From Xestospongia muta (Eukaryota; Porifera; Demospongiae; Haplosclerida; Petrosiidae), in NCBI GenBank assembly GCA_963693285.1, contig OY848918.1, positions 11,063,592 through 11,127,591 of the forward strand: a DNA stretch of 64,000 nucleotides, written 5' to 3'. Below the pieces are notes generated by a model. It saw nothing but the letters and a program-made list of their open reading frames with translations, did no database searches and was not told the origin of the DNA. Below are positions 22,191 to 34,269 of this stretch, in pieces (positions within the stretch are counted from its first letter, which is position 1; every line of letters starts with the position of its first letter). Made by a program: the position numbers and the translations under genes.

Positions 22191-22821
22191 TGTCAATCAT
22201 CATAGTGTATGGTATAAGACAAGACACTGCAAATTAGTAATGTCATGCTATTTAAATATACTGAACAAAATTTGTGTAGTTAATTGTCAGGAGTGTATAC
22301 ATTAAAAATACATATTTCTACCACAAATCTTACTAGTTAGTGAAATTAGTAGATCTCAACAGACAAACCATATAAGGTATATAAATATACATTGTATATA
22401 TAGTGTTCATTGTTATAGAACTATACATTATCTGTGTGTTCTAAAATATGTATTAAGTGATAATAAAGATGTGTTATCAGAATTAACTATTTATAGAGTT
22501 CATATTTATATTACCTGCATGATGTAAACAACTTATGTATCCATAGCAACATATATAATCATAATAAACACACCCACCAGCTAGACAATGATATCAATCA
22601 CACTGTACTATTAGATTGACTAAATGCCCTAAATATGTTAGGAATGAAAGCAAGATAATAGAGATATGGTATATACAATTGTATCATCACTACATAATAG
22701 CATAGATGGCAAAAAATTTGGTACTCATCTAAATCATTAAAATAATATTATTAAATAATGTATGACATAAGACAAGACACTGCAAAGTAATAACATCACT
22801 CTTTGTTATAAATGTCTCTTG

Positions 22822-22893
22822 CTCACTTCTTACCAGTGAATACTATGGCAATTAGTATGGTATTTGCCACAATGCTCAGTGGTAGAAAGTGAA
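22822..22893. repeat. 72-nt hairpin repeat
   Basis: Fourth copy, with substitutions in both arms. Confidence 0.75.
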
Positions 22894-23434
22894 TGTCACT
22901 CATTATAATGTATGGATAGGACAAGACACTGCAAAATAATAATAACACTCTATGTTATACTGTATGTAAGCATACAGTATAACAATAAATTATGCAGTGG
23001 GTAATTTACAAGAATTCTGTAATCCATAGTAATCCATCTATGTTAGGTACAAATTAGTTGTTAAAATGTCATATTATTTTTTACAGTGACAATGATATCA
23101 ATCTCTTGTTGATAAAGAGATTAGCATGCAGCTGCAATGAATGTAACAATAATTAATGTTTTGACTTCTAATTTTGTTCATTTGGATTTAACACTATCAT
23201 CAATAGTTTTATAATTAACACTTAAGAAATCACTTATAGTTATCATGTATAGTATACTGGTATAAGATATCATATTATACATTAAACACAATTTAATAAC
23301 TAATAAAAACTAAACAATTTAATTGTCTTTGTTATTGTAAACAAAATACATACAACAAGTACATGACAAACTTGTTAAAAGATACAAGAGCAATAAAGTT
23401 CACAAACTACAGTGACTGAATTAAATGTATTTGA

Positions 23435-25481
23435 TTAAACTTCATCTTCATCATTGACATTACTGATGCTACTCTCTTGTGTAGTACTTACTATTGAATG
23501 TAGTGGTATTGTATTACTAGACCTAGGAATTGAGCGACTATCACTTTCTGACAATGGACTAGTCTCAAAGTTGATAATTTCAGCTGATGATGCATTATCA
23601 TAAGTAACACGTACATTATTTTCTTCAGGTTGTGAGACAATTAAGTCATATGGTACATATTTTACATGATGTTCATCATAGTTGTCTGGATGTTCCATAT
23701 GATCAGCATCCCAGTTATCATCATCAACTAGTATCAATTCCATATCTTCATGTTCTTCATTATTAGATGTATTGTGTTTTTTGTTAGCTTTACAACTTTG
23801 GCAGCATATCCTAATTTTTCTAATTGTCCAGTATGGAATGTATCCAAAAACTATTGCTCCAAAAATAATTAGTAGAAAAGATAAATTTATAATTTGAGCA
23901 CGAACACCATCCTCTGAAGTAACAGTAACAAAATGTAATGATGCTAATATAATCATAACTAAAAAATCAAAGAAATTGTGAATATCTCTTTTATATGGAC
24001 GGAATACCATGATTGTACCTGCAAACACAGCAAACAATGCCATTTGAGGAAAAAGAATACGATGGAGTGTGTCACTTTGATTGATAGAAATATAACTGTT
24101 ATTTTCTGGTGTAAAGTATAAACATAAAACAATGACCCTTAAGAAAAGATAAAATCCAGCAAAATACCGAAAATCGTGTGTGTTATCAGTACCATCTTTA
24201 TAGGGTCCGGTGAATATGTCACCCAATGATATCAGTATCTCCTTCCTTAGATGTAAACAGCTCAGTAATTTGTGAAATAGTTTAAGTGGATAAAGTTGTA
24301 TGTAGAGCATTGATAAGAATATAATGAACACTAACACAATGATAGCAAAGATACCAGCAACACAATGAGGCCACCCAAAGTACTCTAGTGTTCCATCATA
24401 GAATACTTTGCCACTTTCATTTTTGTAATGCCATATTGTAGGATGTAGTAGTTGAAGAGAAGTAGCAGCAAACTGAGTGAAACATAACAGATATATTGAG
24501 GCTATAGAATGAATCAAGGAAGGCTCAATGTTAGTCTTACGCCAGAAACGTGCTAGTAGACGATGAAGAGGTCTAGTGATAGTGACTACACACCTAAATC
24601 CTTTATCATACATTGTAATCCAGGTATAGATCAAGAGTAGAAGGACCAGTGGATAGGTTGGTATGATATAGCAGAATGATATAGCTTGTAATAATGTCAT
24701 GTTTGATGTTATACACAATGGCAAAAAAAATAAAAAATTTAGGAAATCCAGGTTAAATATTTTGCCAAGTATAACAGATAAATATAGATGTGTTTGTGAA
24801 CACTGCCCATTATATCCAAAATCCATCTCAATCACAACATTAAAACTTAGATTTGGATACACTATACTAATCATTTGACAATAAAAGACTAGACCAATCA
24901 TAAAACCATTGGTCAATTGTATATTGAAAACTATTATTATCAACACAACTACTGTTACTGGTAAGAGTTGTATTAAAATAAACATCACCAAACCTATCCA
25001 TTGATCCTTGTCACATTGAACACATCTATTGAGTTGATTAATAGGAACTCCATAGTCAGAACCACATGCTCCATTTCTACTATCTGTGCAGAAAGACATC
25101 AGCATTACTGATATGTTAGATTGAAGTGTTTCTATTATTGGCCATTGTGTTTGAATCAAAAGTACAACTTCACTAGAATCAGTTACATCATCTGATGTAG
25201 TCTTATAATAATAGAGAGTTATATGATGATAATAATAATAATCATCAAAAGATACTGGACCAGATATAATACAAGCCTGTAAATCATTCTTCCACTCATA
25301 ACTCACATTATAACAATTTATAGACTGAAGCACTTACATAAAAAGGATCTCCAGAGTAAATCCAATTACTGGTCTTACTTATCATTAAGTATGGACACTC
25401 CAATGTCTCATTACAATCAATACTATTGGCAGCAGTAAATGTAAGGGAAGCAAAAAGTGAGAGAAGAAAAGACCACAGCAT
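23435..25481 (-). pseudogene. Receptor-like protein, short form, frameshifted (gene 3)
   Basis: Start at the ATG of MLWSFLLSLFASLTF. The frame is open through NSIDCNETLECPYL to SASVY, where one extra base near 25318, relative to intact paralogues (AACAATCATAG here AACAATTTATAG), breaks it. The downstream frame from 25333 to the stop is otherwise open for 632 codons and includes all membrane segments and a long tail ending NDEDEV. A small deletion also removes the SNVYQQC stretch kept in other copies. A single-base sequencing or assembly error would restore this gene, so the pseudogene call is tentative. The AGGTCA palindrome upstream is disrupted (GGTCA 25701 and TGACC 25727, spacer enlarged). 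Confidence 0.65.
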
Positions 25482-25764
25482 TGTGACTAATTTTCTCAAG
25501 GGCTATACAAAGAGAACACGCAGAGTACAATGTACAAACTATGTCATGTAGGAGTAATTTTGTGGTAATCAAAGTAAACATTCTCATTACATAAAATTAC
25601 TATATACCATTATATTGTAATGCATATACAGGTAACTTCATAATTAATACTATATTACAGAAGTGTATAATACTATTCATGTGATGAACTTGTGTTCACT
25701 GGTCACAGTCCATCCAGTAGTATATCTGACCACATTTGAATATACATCAGCATAAGAACATATG

Positions 25765-26006
25765 CACTGTAAAAATTGATTTGTTGATTTAACTAATATA
25801 TTGTTATACAGGTTGCATGTAGAAAAATTAGTGTAATGTAAAAGTAAACGTAACACTGTTTTTACTACTAATGCACTACAGCTGCACAAACAGTAGTACG
25901 TTAGTAATAAAAACAGTGTTATATTTACTTTCACATCGTATTAGTTTACTACCTGCAACCTGTTTAACAATATATTGGTTAAATCAACAAATCAATTTTT
26001 ACAGTG
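25765..26006. mobile_element. 242-bp foldback/MITE-like element
   Basis: Ends CACTGTAAAAATTGATTTG and its reverse complement. Inverted similarity continues through GTTGATTTAAC, CAGGTTGCA and inner ACTAATGCACTAC words, so most of the element can form a hairpin. No coding capacity, and no clear target-site duplication could be read. It lies upstream of gene 3. Confidence 0.75.
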
Positions 26007-27054
26007 TGTTATCACTATACATCATAACCAATGAATGTTAGAAGAACCTGTCTTTTACAAATATTTGAATTCACTATCTGTTGTTTTCACTATCCTTCTG
26101 AAGTATGACAATCATTTACTAAGATAGAACTAAATTATCAAATCATACACTATCAAAGTAGATTAGATATATTAACCAATTTTATGATTACTTAGGTTTC
26201 ACACTTGACTACAATGAAAAAAAGTGCATAATTGCATTTATATTAAAATAGGAAGTTATTGAACTCCCAGTTGTTCTACAATAGCCCCACAATACCCTGC
26301 ATTTACCCTAGTAATAAAATACAAGACAGGATGTATCAAAAAACACCAATTACACTGACTAGTGTCCAATGAAGTCAGGTCCAGCATACCTTGCTGTGTA
26401 TTAAAGTGACTTTGCATGAGTTGTATATAATTATACTAAGGATAAAGATTTGTCCATCTAAATACATACATCCTTACACAGTTATTACTCTTTGATTTAA
26501 ATGCCTCTTGTTCACTTTCTACCAGTGAATACTAAGGCAATTAGTATGGCATTTGCCACAATGTTCAGTGGTAGGAAGTGAACGTCAATCATTATAGTGT
26601 ATGGTATAGGTCAAGATGCTGCAAAGTAATAACATCACTCTATTTAAATATACTAAACAAAAGATCTCATACTCCCAGTTAGCAGCATATGTAAGGGAGG
26701 CAGAAAATGAGACAATTAGAAGAGGCCAAATCAGCATGTCTAATAATCTCAAGGGCTATCACAAAGACAAATGAAATGTATAAAGTGCTTAACTTTGCTG
26801 TTGTGGGTAGTGTAGATCTATACTGGAAAGTGCATGTACATTTAACATTCCACAAGCTTAAAGGTATGGTAAATTATTAATGGCTCAGCTTACTCTGACA
26901 ATAGTCAACTTACTGGCCAATTTGCGAACTAATTGACCATAAGGCACTACCACGCAAATTTGCTTAGCCTTCTCAAGTGACATATACCACAGAATACAGA
27001 CAAGAAATATCTCACATGATGTACAAGATGATTATTGATGACTCAGCATTTCTC
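26007..27054. other. Spacer with gene-start relic
   Basis: 26225-26660 repeats part of the spacer block, including a 72-nt hairpin at 26511-26582. 26660-26760 is a relic of a long-form gene start on the minus strand (signal-peptide region followed by NWEYEI). From 26711 the DNA is duplicated at 37424. No intact gene. Confidence 0.65.
26511..26582. repeat. 72-nt hairpin repeat
   Basis: Fifth copy. Confidence 0.8.
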
Positions 27055-28560
27055 TTTTTATTTAATTTATTTTATTTATTCATAATGATTTTACAGTAAC
27101 AGCAATGAGGGTGATAAAAAGTGAAATAATGATTCAGTGATAGAATAAAAGAAACATAACTGCTGCACTGGAGGGGATACTCATTACTTGTATGAGCATC
27201 CTATGATAATGTAAAAGTACCTAGATGATTAAATGACAATTATTAAAATGTAGATGATTAGGGGATCAGTAAACAAGAATTACAAGAACATTTATAATAA
27301 TAAGTGCATGGGTTGCATGAGTCAAAGTGAGAAATGAAATTGGAGGTAAAATGAGAAATTACAGAACTTTTAATTAAGGATAATGATGGGTGGTTCTTGG
27401 TGTAACTCGACTATGATGACATCATAATGAAATGACACATAGTGATGTCATCATATATGATGACATCCCCTAAACCAAACCTAACATTTTAACTCTATGA
27501 CACATAATGATGTCATCTAGGACATGTTGTTACATCATCAGTCAAGTTACACCAAGAAGCACCCATAATGATGACTTGGAATCAATTGGTGGCAAGGAGT
27601 TCAAAAGCCAAGGGAGTCAATTAAAGTATGAGTGTCTCAGTAGACTGTTATTTACAGAACTGTGTTTCAATTTGAAAAATGACTGGGATCGTGTGTTTGA
27701 GGAGCTAAAGGAGACATAGTTATTTATGTTAAAGTGGTCGTCAGGTTTCTTCAATACTGATGTGAAGAACATGATGTCATAAAGTTCAAGGTGATACATA
27801 AGTGGTAGCATTCATAGCTTAGATAGACATGATTTGTAATCCATTGACACATCGTGACAATATATTTGGTGGCTCTCATTTGAAGTTTCTCTAGTGCAGT
27901 GATATCTTTCAGTAAGGATGGATGGCAAACAGGAGAACAATATGTGAGAAGTGGGAGTACTAATAACATGTATAGATGTTTCTTGATGCTGATTGGGGAA
28001 GAAGCAGAAAAAGTACGTTTAATTAAGTACAAAGTTCGATAGGCCTTGGACAGAATTTTATCAATATGACTGGACCAGGATAAATCAGAACAGAAGACAA
28101 CTCCAAGATCTTTACATGATCTTAAGGTTTAGCTTGGATATCTTTTCCATTCAGTTCGTAGGTGTAACAGGTAGAGTTACATTTTCATGGAAAAGAAGAT
28201 GAGAGGTAGAACCCCAATTGGAAATTCCATTAAGATCAGACTGGAGTAACAGGCAATCCTGGAGGTGTTTGATTTTTTGGCCACATTTGGTGTCATCAGT
28301 GAAAATATACATCAGCAAGTGGGGAGGTTGTTGATGTAGATGAGGAAAAGGTAGGGGGCCTAAAATACTCCCTTGAGCCACTCCTGAGTTAACAGGTAAT
28401 AAATCAGACAGGTTGTTGTTAATAGATACGCATTGTTGCTGAGAAGTCAACTATGCATGAATGAATTTCCAAATCCAACCAGAGATTCCAAAATTTGACA
28501 ATTTAGAGAGCAGGATGTCATGAGACACTGAGTCGATTGCTTTGATAATATCAACAAGAA
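27055..28560 (-). mobile_element. 5'-truncated LINE (Jockey/CR1/L2-type RT), copy 1
   Basis: Minus-strand non-LTR retrotransposon remnant. Reading from 28450 downward: GVAQGSILGPL (RT motif), then FTDDTKC in place of the usual Y/F-A-D-D active site, CKDLGVVFCSDLSWSSHIDK, KRTF…VLPLLTYCSPVC…LEKLQMRATKYIV, and a C-terminal block ending SYFN-stop-LPWLLNSLPP. Several frameshifts and a stop break it. The 3' end is an A-rich tail near 27055-27085 on the minus strand. The 5' end lies inside the receptor pseudogene at about 28560. Family assignment beyond non-LTR RT is uncertain. Confidence 0.8.
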
Positions 28561-29512
28561 CAAGAAAACAAATCATTATTAAAATAACTGCAGTGTTCAA
28601 ACTTCTGACATAAAAACTGCAAGGGACAATGCTGTAGAGTCACTGATATGTTAAATTCAAGGATTTGGACTGTTGGTATTTCTGTTATGATTGAAAGTAT
28701 AACATCCGTTGAATTAATTGAAGTATTGGTGAAATAGAGAGTTATACTGAACTGCAAGTAACTAATTGATAAGTTAACACATTGTTGGAAAGCACTTTGA
28801 TAAAATGATGCTGGTCCAGAGATGATACAAGCTATAAAGTCATTTTTCCAATCATAACTTCTATTATTACAGTCATAGACTAATGCATTTAAATATAATG
28901 ACTCTCCAGGAAATATTACATTTTTACCATTGGCTATTTCTACTGTTAAGTATGGACACTCCATAGTCTCATTGAGACCGCTGCCATTCTCATTATAACT
29001 ATATTCATTGAGTCCAGAACTATTACCAGACTCTATGACTATATCAATTAACTGAACATTATAACACATTGATATATACACTGCTGACACTTGGAAGTCA
29101 AATTCCCTATTAGGATTGATTTGAATATTACCACAACTATCAAGAACCAGAGACTTGAGGATAATATTTGTAGATGATAGAAATAAGAGTCCACTGTGTG
29201 AACTACACTTTATAATTACTGTCTTACCTCCATCTTTAGTAGTAAGACCTATGATAGCAACATTAGACTTGTCTATCAACTTACTGGTGTTGTCCAGTAT
29301 ATAGGTACCAGGATACAGGTAGAGGACAGTGGAGTTGTGTTGTAGTCCTTGTAGAGCTAAATTGAGAGTAGCACAAGGTGTCTGGTCTCCTCCATTCCAA
29401 CAAGAGGTAGTGTTCACGCCAAATGATGAATTGATGTAGATCTTATACTTCTAGTTAGCAGCAAAAGTAAAGGAAACAAAAAGGAAGACAAGGATAGCTC
29501 TCAGCAATATGT
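28561..29512 (-). pseudogene. Long-form receptor N-terminus cut by the LINE (gene 4)
   Basis: Retains the beta-helix domain (NTTSCWNGGDQTPC…YLYPGTYILDN…), the second ectodomain and the start of the Cys-rich region (CPLQFLCQKFEHC). It stops at the LINE boundary after DLFSCS; all membrane segments are missing. The start ATG of the family is ATA here. A stop replaces the Trp just after the signal peptide (near 29453), and another stop lies in the upstream PLRKL-like stretch. Its closest relative is the copy at 39342-40235, which carries the same LINE at the same site. Confidence 0.85.
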
Positions 29513-30650
29513 CCAATTTTCTCTAAGGACATACGAAGATGAATAACAGACAGAATACAGAGTACAAACTATGCTACTTTAGCGATTACTATAGTAACAT
29601 TTTACTATGTATATATAATAATCATTACTTGGTTATACAAGTTGCAATTGCAAAGTTATTTTAATTGAAAAAGTAAGCATAATACTGTTTTCAATACTAA
29701 TGTACTACTGCTTATGTAGCTACATAACCATCAATTTCATAATACATTAGTAATCAAAATACTATATTTATATTTTAGATATGCAACCTATAATATAATG
29801 TACTGGTATAAGATATCAAGTTATATTTTATGGTCACTTAAGTTTCACACATGACTACATTTCTAATATAATTCAGAAGAATAATAATGTAATGACAAAC
29901 TTCTATATACTGTTTTATGTTCATGATCTTTGTTTCATTGTTAAACATTTTGATAGCTAGTTATTATATAATTGACAGTTTATATCAGTTAACAAATCAT
30001 TTCTAAAGAAGGGACATGTGTGTGGTAGTATGGCTGTTCTATTATAACTTTCACAGTGACAGCACTCAGACAAAGGCCCGATAATATCCACAAAAATTCT
30101 AACTAATGAGATATTAAACAGAATCATTTATAGCTCTAACAATTAACTACATGACAGCCAAGTGTCAGTAAGTATGAAACAGTGTGATGTTTACTAGTTT
30201 CTCAGTATCTTATTTTATATTATATTCAACATAATTGATCATGTGATATCAGAATTAACCATTTATAGAGTTCGTGCTTATATTACCCTCAATGATGTAA
30301 ATAACTTGTGTATCCATAGCAACATTATAATAATAACAAACACACCCACACTATAAAAATATGTCATTTTAACAACTAATTTGTACTTGGTTAAGTACAA
30401 ATTAGTTATTAAAATAACATATTAACTTTACAGTGACAATGATATCAATCTCTTGTTGATGAAGAGATTAGCATGTAGCTGTAACAATAACAGATGTATC
30501 GACTTCTAATTCTGTTCATTTGAATTTAACACTATCATCATTGGTTTTTTTAATAGCACTTAAGAAATCACTAATAATTATCATGTATATCAAAATTATA
30601 CTTTAAGCAATGTACTATAAAATATCAAATTATACTCTAAACACAATTTA
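29513..30650. other. Spacer upstream of gene 4
   Basis: Shares the long-form 5' flank with genes 1 and 10. Contains a foldback remnant (about 29630-29800) and a small foldback element at 30349-30435. No gene seen. Confidence 0.7.
30349..30435. repeat. Small foldback element
   Basis: Deletion derivative of the CACTATAAAAAT family; ends are inverted, with a palindromic TACAAATTAGT centre. Confidence 0.65.
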
Positions 30651-30905
30651 ATACACATCACTCTCGTCACTATGACAGCCTCATGTACTCTGTTCCTTTT
30701 TCACGCACTTCAGCCTCTAAAAACTCATTTGTTCCTTCTGCCCTTTCGCTCTGGAATCCACTTCCCTACCGCATAAAATCCTCTACTTCACTTACAGATT
30801 TTAAACACAATGTAAAAAAAATTGTTTACTAAAACTTTTAAGTATATATATCTACGGTCTCTCTCTCTCTCTCTATATATATATGTATATATATATAGAT
30901 ATATA

Positions 30906-30993
<88 letters not shown>

Positions 30994-31110
30994 CTTATTT
31001 ATTTATAATAGTGTCTGATTGTTGTTTGATTGTTCTTGCACTATGCTATTTGGGCATTAGTTGTAAAAAAAATAAAAAATAAGAAAATTAAAAAAAAAAT
31101 TTTAAAATAA
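30651..31110 (+). mobile_element. LINE 3' tail, plus strand
   Basis: 30653-30832 reads as the C-terminus of a non-LTR retrotransposon ORF2 ([44 protein letters not shown]), a block typical after the RT domain. A CT/TA microsatellite and an A-rich tail follow to about 31110. It interrupts the conserved 3' flank of gene 5, leaving that flank's ATTAAA word at 30647 on the far side of the insertion. It is a different element from the minus-strand LINE. Confidence 0.7.
30873..30990. repeat. (TA)n microsatellite
   Basis: Almost pure TA for about 110 bases inside the LINE tail, with a few GTAT and GATA interruptions at the left. Confidence 0.95.
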
Positions 31111-31259
31111 AAAAATTAACTAATAAAAACTAAACTCTTTAATTGTCTTTGTTATTGTAAACAAAATACATACTACATGTAAATGACAAACTTGTTAAAA
31201 GATACAAAAGCAATAAAGTAAAGTTCATAAACTACAACGACTGAATTAAATGTATTTGA

Positions 31260-33218
31260 TTAAACCTCATCTTCTTCATCACCTTCTGACAGTGGACTAG
31301 TTTCAATGTTGATAATTTCAGCTGACGTTGCATTACCATAAGTAGGATGTACATTATTTTCTTGAGGTTGTGAGACAATTAAGTCATATGGTACATATTT
31401 TACATGATGTTCATCATAGTTGTCTGGATGTTCCATACGATCTGGATTCCAGTTATCATCATCAACTAGTATCAATTCTATATTGTCATGTTCTTCATTA
31501 TTAGATGTATTGTGGTTTCTGTTAGCTTTACAACTTTGGCAGCATGTCCAAATTTTTCTAATTGTCCAGTATGGAAAGTATCCAAAAAAAATAACTCCAA
31601 AAATAATTAGTAGAAATGACCCGTTTATAATGTAAACATATCCATAATGATATTTATCTAAATTGGTAACAGTAACAATACTTAATGATGCTAAGAAAAG
31701 CATAAATATTAAATCAAAGAAATTGTGAATATTTCGTTTATATGGACGAAATATCATGATTGTACCCCCAAATGTAGCAAATAATGCAATTTGAAAGAAA
31801 AGAATATGACTTGGATTTTCGGATTTAAAGTATAAACATAAAACAATGATCCTTAAGAAAAGATAAAATCCAGCAAAATAGCGATAATCACGTGTGTTCT
31901 TAGAACCATCTTTATAGGGTCCAGTGAATATGTCACCCAATGATATCAGTATATCCTTCCTTAGATGTAAACAGCTCAGCAATTTGTGGAATAATTTAAA
32001 TGGATAAAGTTGTATGTAGAACATTGGTAAGAATATAATGAACACTAACACAATGATAGCAAACATACCAGCAAAACTATGAGGCCAACCAAGGTATTTA
32101 ACGTGTGCCTCTGTGTAATACCATGTTGTAGGATATAGTAATTGAAGAGAAGTAGCAGCAAACTGAGTGAAACATAACAGATATATTGAAGCCACAGAGT
32201 GAATCAAGCAAGGCTCAATGTTAGTCTTATGCCAGAAACGTGCTAGTAGACGATGAAGAGGTCTAGTCATAGTGACTACACACCTAAATCCTTTATCATA
32301 CATTGTAATCCAGGTATAGATTAAGAGTAGAAGGACCAGTGGATAGGTTGGTATGATATACCAAAATGATATAGCTTGTAATAATGTCATATTTGGTGTG
32401 ATACACAATGGCTTAATAACAAATATTAGAAAATTCAAGTTAAATATATTGGCAGGTATAACGTAAAAAATTAGATATGGTGAACAGTATTTATTATCAT
32501 ATTCGTAATACCTCTCAAAGATTACATTAATATTTAGATTTGGATACACTATACTAATCATTTGACAGTAGAAGACTAGACCAATCATAAAACCATTGGT
32601 CAATTGTATATTGAAGACTATTATTACCAACACAACTGCTGTTACTGGTAAGAGTTGTATTAAGATAAACATCACCAAACCTACCCATTGATTCTTGTCA
32701 CATTTAGCACATCTATTGAGTTGGTTAATAGGAACTCCATAGTCAGAACCACATGCTTCATTTCTACTATCTGTGCATAAAGACTTCAGTATCACTGATA
32801 TGTTAGATTGAAATGTTTCTATTGTTGGCCATTGTGTTTGAATCAAAAGTATAACTTCACTGTAATCATTTATATCATCTGATGTAGTCTTATAATAATA
32901 GAGAGTTATACGATGATAATAATAATTATAATAGGAATGTCCATACATTATTGTTTTACATTGTTGGTACACATTACTATCAAACGATACTGGACCAGAT
33001 ATAATACAAGCCTGTAAATCATTCTTCCACTCATAATTCACATTATAACAATCATAGACTGAAGCACTTACATAAAAATTATATCCAGAATAAATCAAAT
33101 AACTGGTCTTTCTTATCATTAAGTATGGACACTCCATTGTCTCATTACAATCGATACTACTGCTAGCAGCAAATGTAAGTGAAGCAAAAAGTAAGACAAA
33201 AAGAGACCACAGCATCAT
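31260..33218 (-). CDS. Multi-pass membrane receptor-like protein, short form (gene 5)
   Basis: 652 residues from the ATG at 33218 (MMLWSLFVLLFASLTFAA signal peptide). No beta-helix; the ectodomain starts SSIDCNETMECPYL. Same order as gene 2: ASVYDC, LQACIISGPVSF, LCTDSRNEACGSDYGVPINQLN, about nine membrane segments, short tail ending SEGDEEDEV. It is very close to gene 2 in the membrane half (ILFFQIALFATFGG, FRPYKRNIHNFFDLIF), yet differs in the loop residues after TM2. The AGGTCA palindrome is at 33435-33454. Downstream, a LINE tail separates the gene from the usual 3' flank. Confidence 0.8.
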   Translation of the reverse strand: MMLWSLFVLLFASLTFAASSSIDCNETMECPYLMIRKTSYLIYSGYNFYVSASVYDCYNVNYEWKNDLQACIISGPVSFDSNVYQQCKTIMYGHSYYNYYYHRITLYYYKTTSDDINDYSEVILLIQTQWPTIETFQSNISVILKSLCTDSRNEACGSDYGVPINQLNRCAKCDKNQWVGLVMFILIQLLPVTAVVLVIIVFNIQLTNGFMIGLVFYCQMISIVYPNLNINVIFERYYEYDNKYCSPYLIFYVIPANIFNLNFLIFVIKPLCITPNMTLLQAISFWYIIPTYPLVLLLLIYTWITMYDKGFRCVVTMTRPLHRLLARFWHKTNIEPCLIHSVASIYLLCFTQFAATSLQLLYPTTWYYTEAHVKYLGWPHSFAGMFAIIVLVFIIFLPMFYIQLYPFKLFHKLLSCLHLRKDILISLGDIFTGPYKDGSKNTRDYRYFAGFYLFLRIIVLCLYFKSENPSHILFFQIALFATFGGTIMIFRPYKRNIHNFFDLIFMLFLASLSIVTVTNLDKYHYGYVYIINGSFLLIIFGVIFFGYFPYWTIRKIWTCCQSCKANRNHNTSNNEEHDNIELILVDDDNWNPDRMEHPDNYDEHHVKYVPYDLIVSQPQENNVHPTYGNATSAEIINIETSPLSEGDEEDEV

Positions 33219-33434
33219 GGCTAACGTTCTCAAGGGCTATACAAAGAGAACAGACAGAGTCCAGTGTACAAACAATGTGATTGTAGAAGTTATTTTGTGG
33301 TATACAAAGTAAACATTCTCATTACATAATATTACTATATATAATTATATTGTAATGTATGTACATTATAACTTTATAAACAATACTATACTCAGTTGTG
33401 TATAATACTATTCATGTGATGAACATGTGTTCAA

Positions 33435-33454
33435 AGGTCAGTCCATTCTGACCT
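33435..33454 (-). promoter_or_regulatory. AGGTCA-N8-TGACCT palindrome upstream of gene 5
   Basis: Identical 20-base palindrome and spacer as upstream of gene 2, about 217 bases 5' of the ATG. Confidence 0.5.
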
Positions 33455-33841
33455 CATTAGGTATGAATCAGTACAAGGACATATGCTATCATTATTTATC
33501 ATAATCAATGAATGTTAAAAGAATCTGTCTTTTACAAATATTTAAATTCACCATCTTTTGTTCTCACTATCTTTCTGAAGTAAGACAATCAGTTACTAAC
33601 ATAGAACTAAATTATCAAATCATACACTGTAAAAATCAATATTTCATTTTAACAACTATACAGATACTATATATGATTGACATTCTTTCTCAAAAAGGAA
33701 CGTGTGTGGTAGTATGGCTGTTCTATGGCTGGAATATAAATGTAACAATAATTGATATATTGACTTCTAATTCTGCTCATTTGGATTTAATACTATCATC
33801 AATACTTTTTAATAGCACTCAAAAGTCACTAATACATATAT

Positions 33842-34074
33842 CACTTAAAAATAGATTGATTAATTCAACCTATATTTGATTATACTGGTTGCAATTGTAA
33901 ACTTATTTTTGTTGAAGAGTAAGCATAACACTGTTTTTATTACTAATGTACTACTGTTTATGTAGCTACATAACCATTAATACATTAGTAATCAAAATAG
34001 TATTATGCTTACTTTTAGATGTGCAATCTATATAACCATGTATTACTTAAATCAACCAATCAATGTTTACAGTG
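33842..34074. mobile_element. Foldback/MITE-like element
   Basis: Diverged relative of 25765-26006. Left end CACTTAAAAATAGATTG, right end CAATGTTTACAGTG, with inner TGCAATTG/ACTAATGTACTACTG arms. No coding capacity. Together with 33455-33841 it fills the gap between genes 5 and 6. Confidence 0.65.
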
Positions 34075-34269
34075 GTATGCATATATGTATAATGTACTGG
34101 TATGAGATAACTTAAACACAATTTAATAACTAATAAAAACTAAACACTATAATTGTTTTTGTTATTGTAAACAAAATACATACTACATGTACATGACAAA
34201 CTTTTTAAAAGATACAAAAGCAATAAAGTAAAGTTCATAAACTACAGTGACTGAATTAAATGTATTTGA

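Larger units (their letters stand above)
21511..22760. repeat. Receptor-array spacer block, copy 2
   Basis: Close copy of 13444-14660, with a longer TA microsatellite (21709-21750) and two 72-nt hairpins. No gene. The continuation to 23434 is AT-rich 3' flank of the next copy and includes the right half of a CACTG-type foldback element near 23035-23090. Confidence 0.85.

Noticed and set aside
27507..27719. Plus-strand frame inside the LINE region
   Set aside because: It lies antisense to recognisable reverse-transcriptase C-terminal sequence and has no support of its own.
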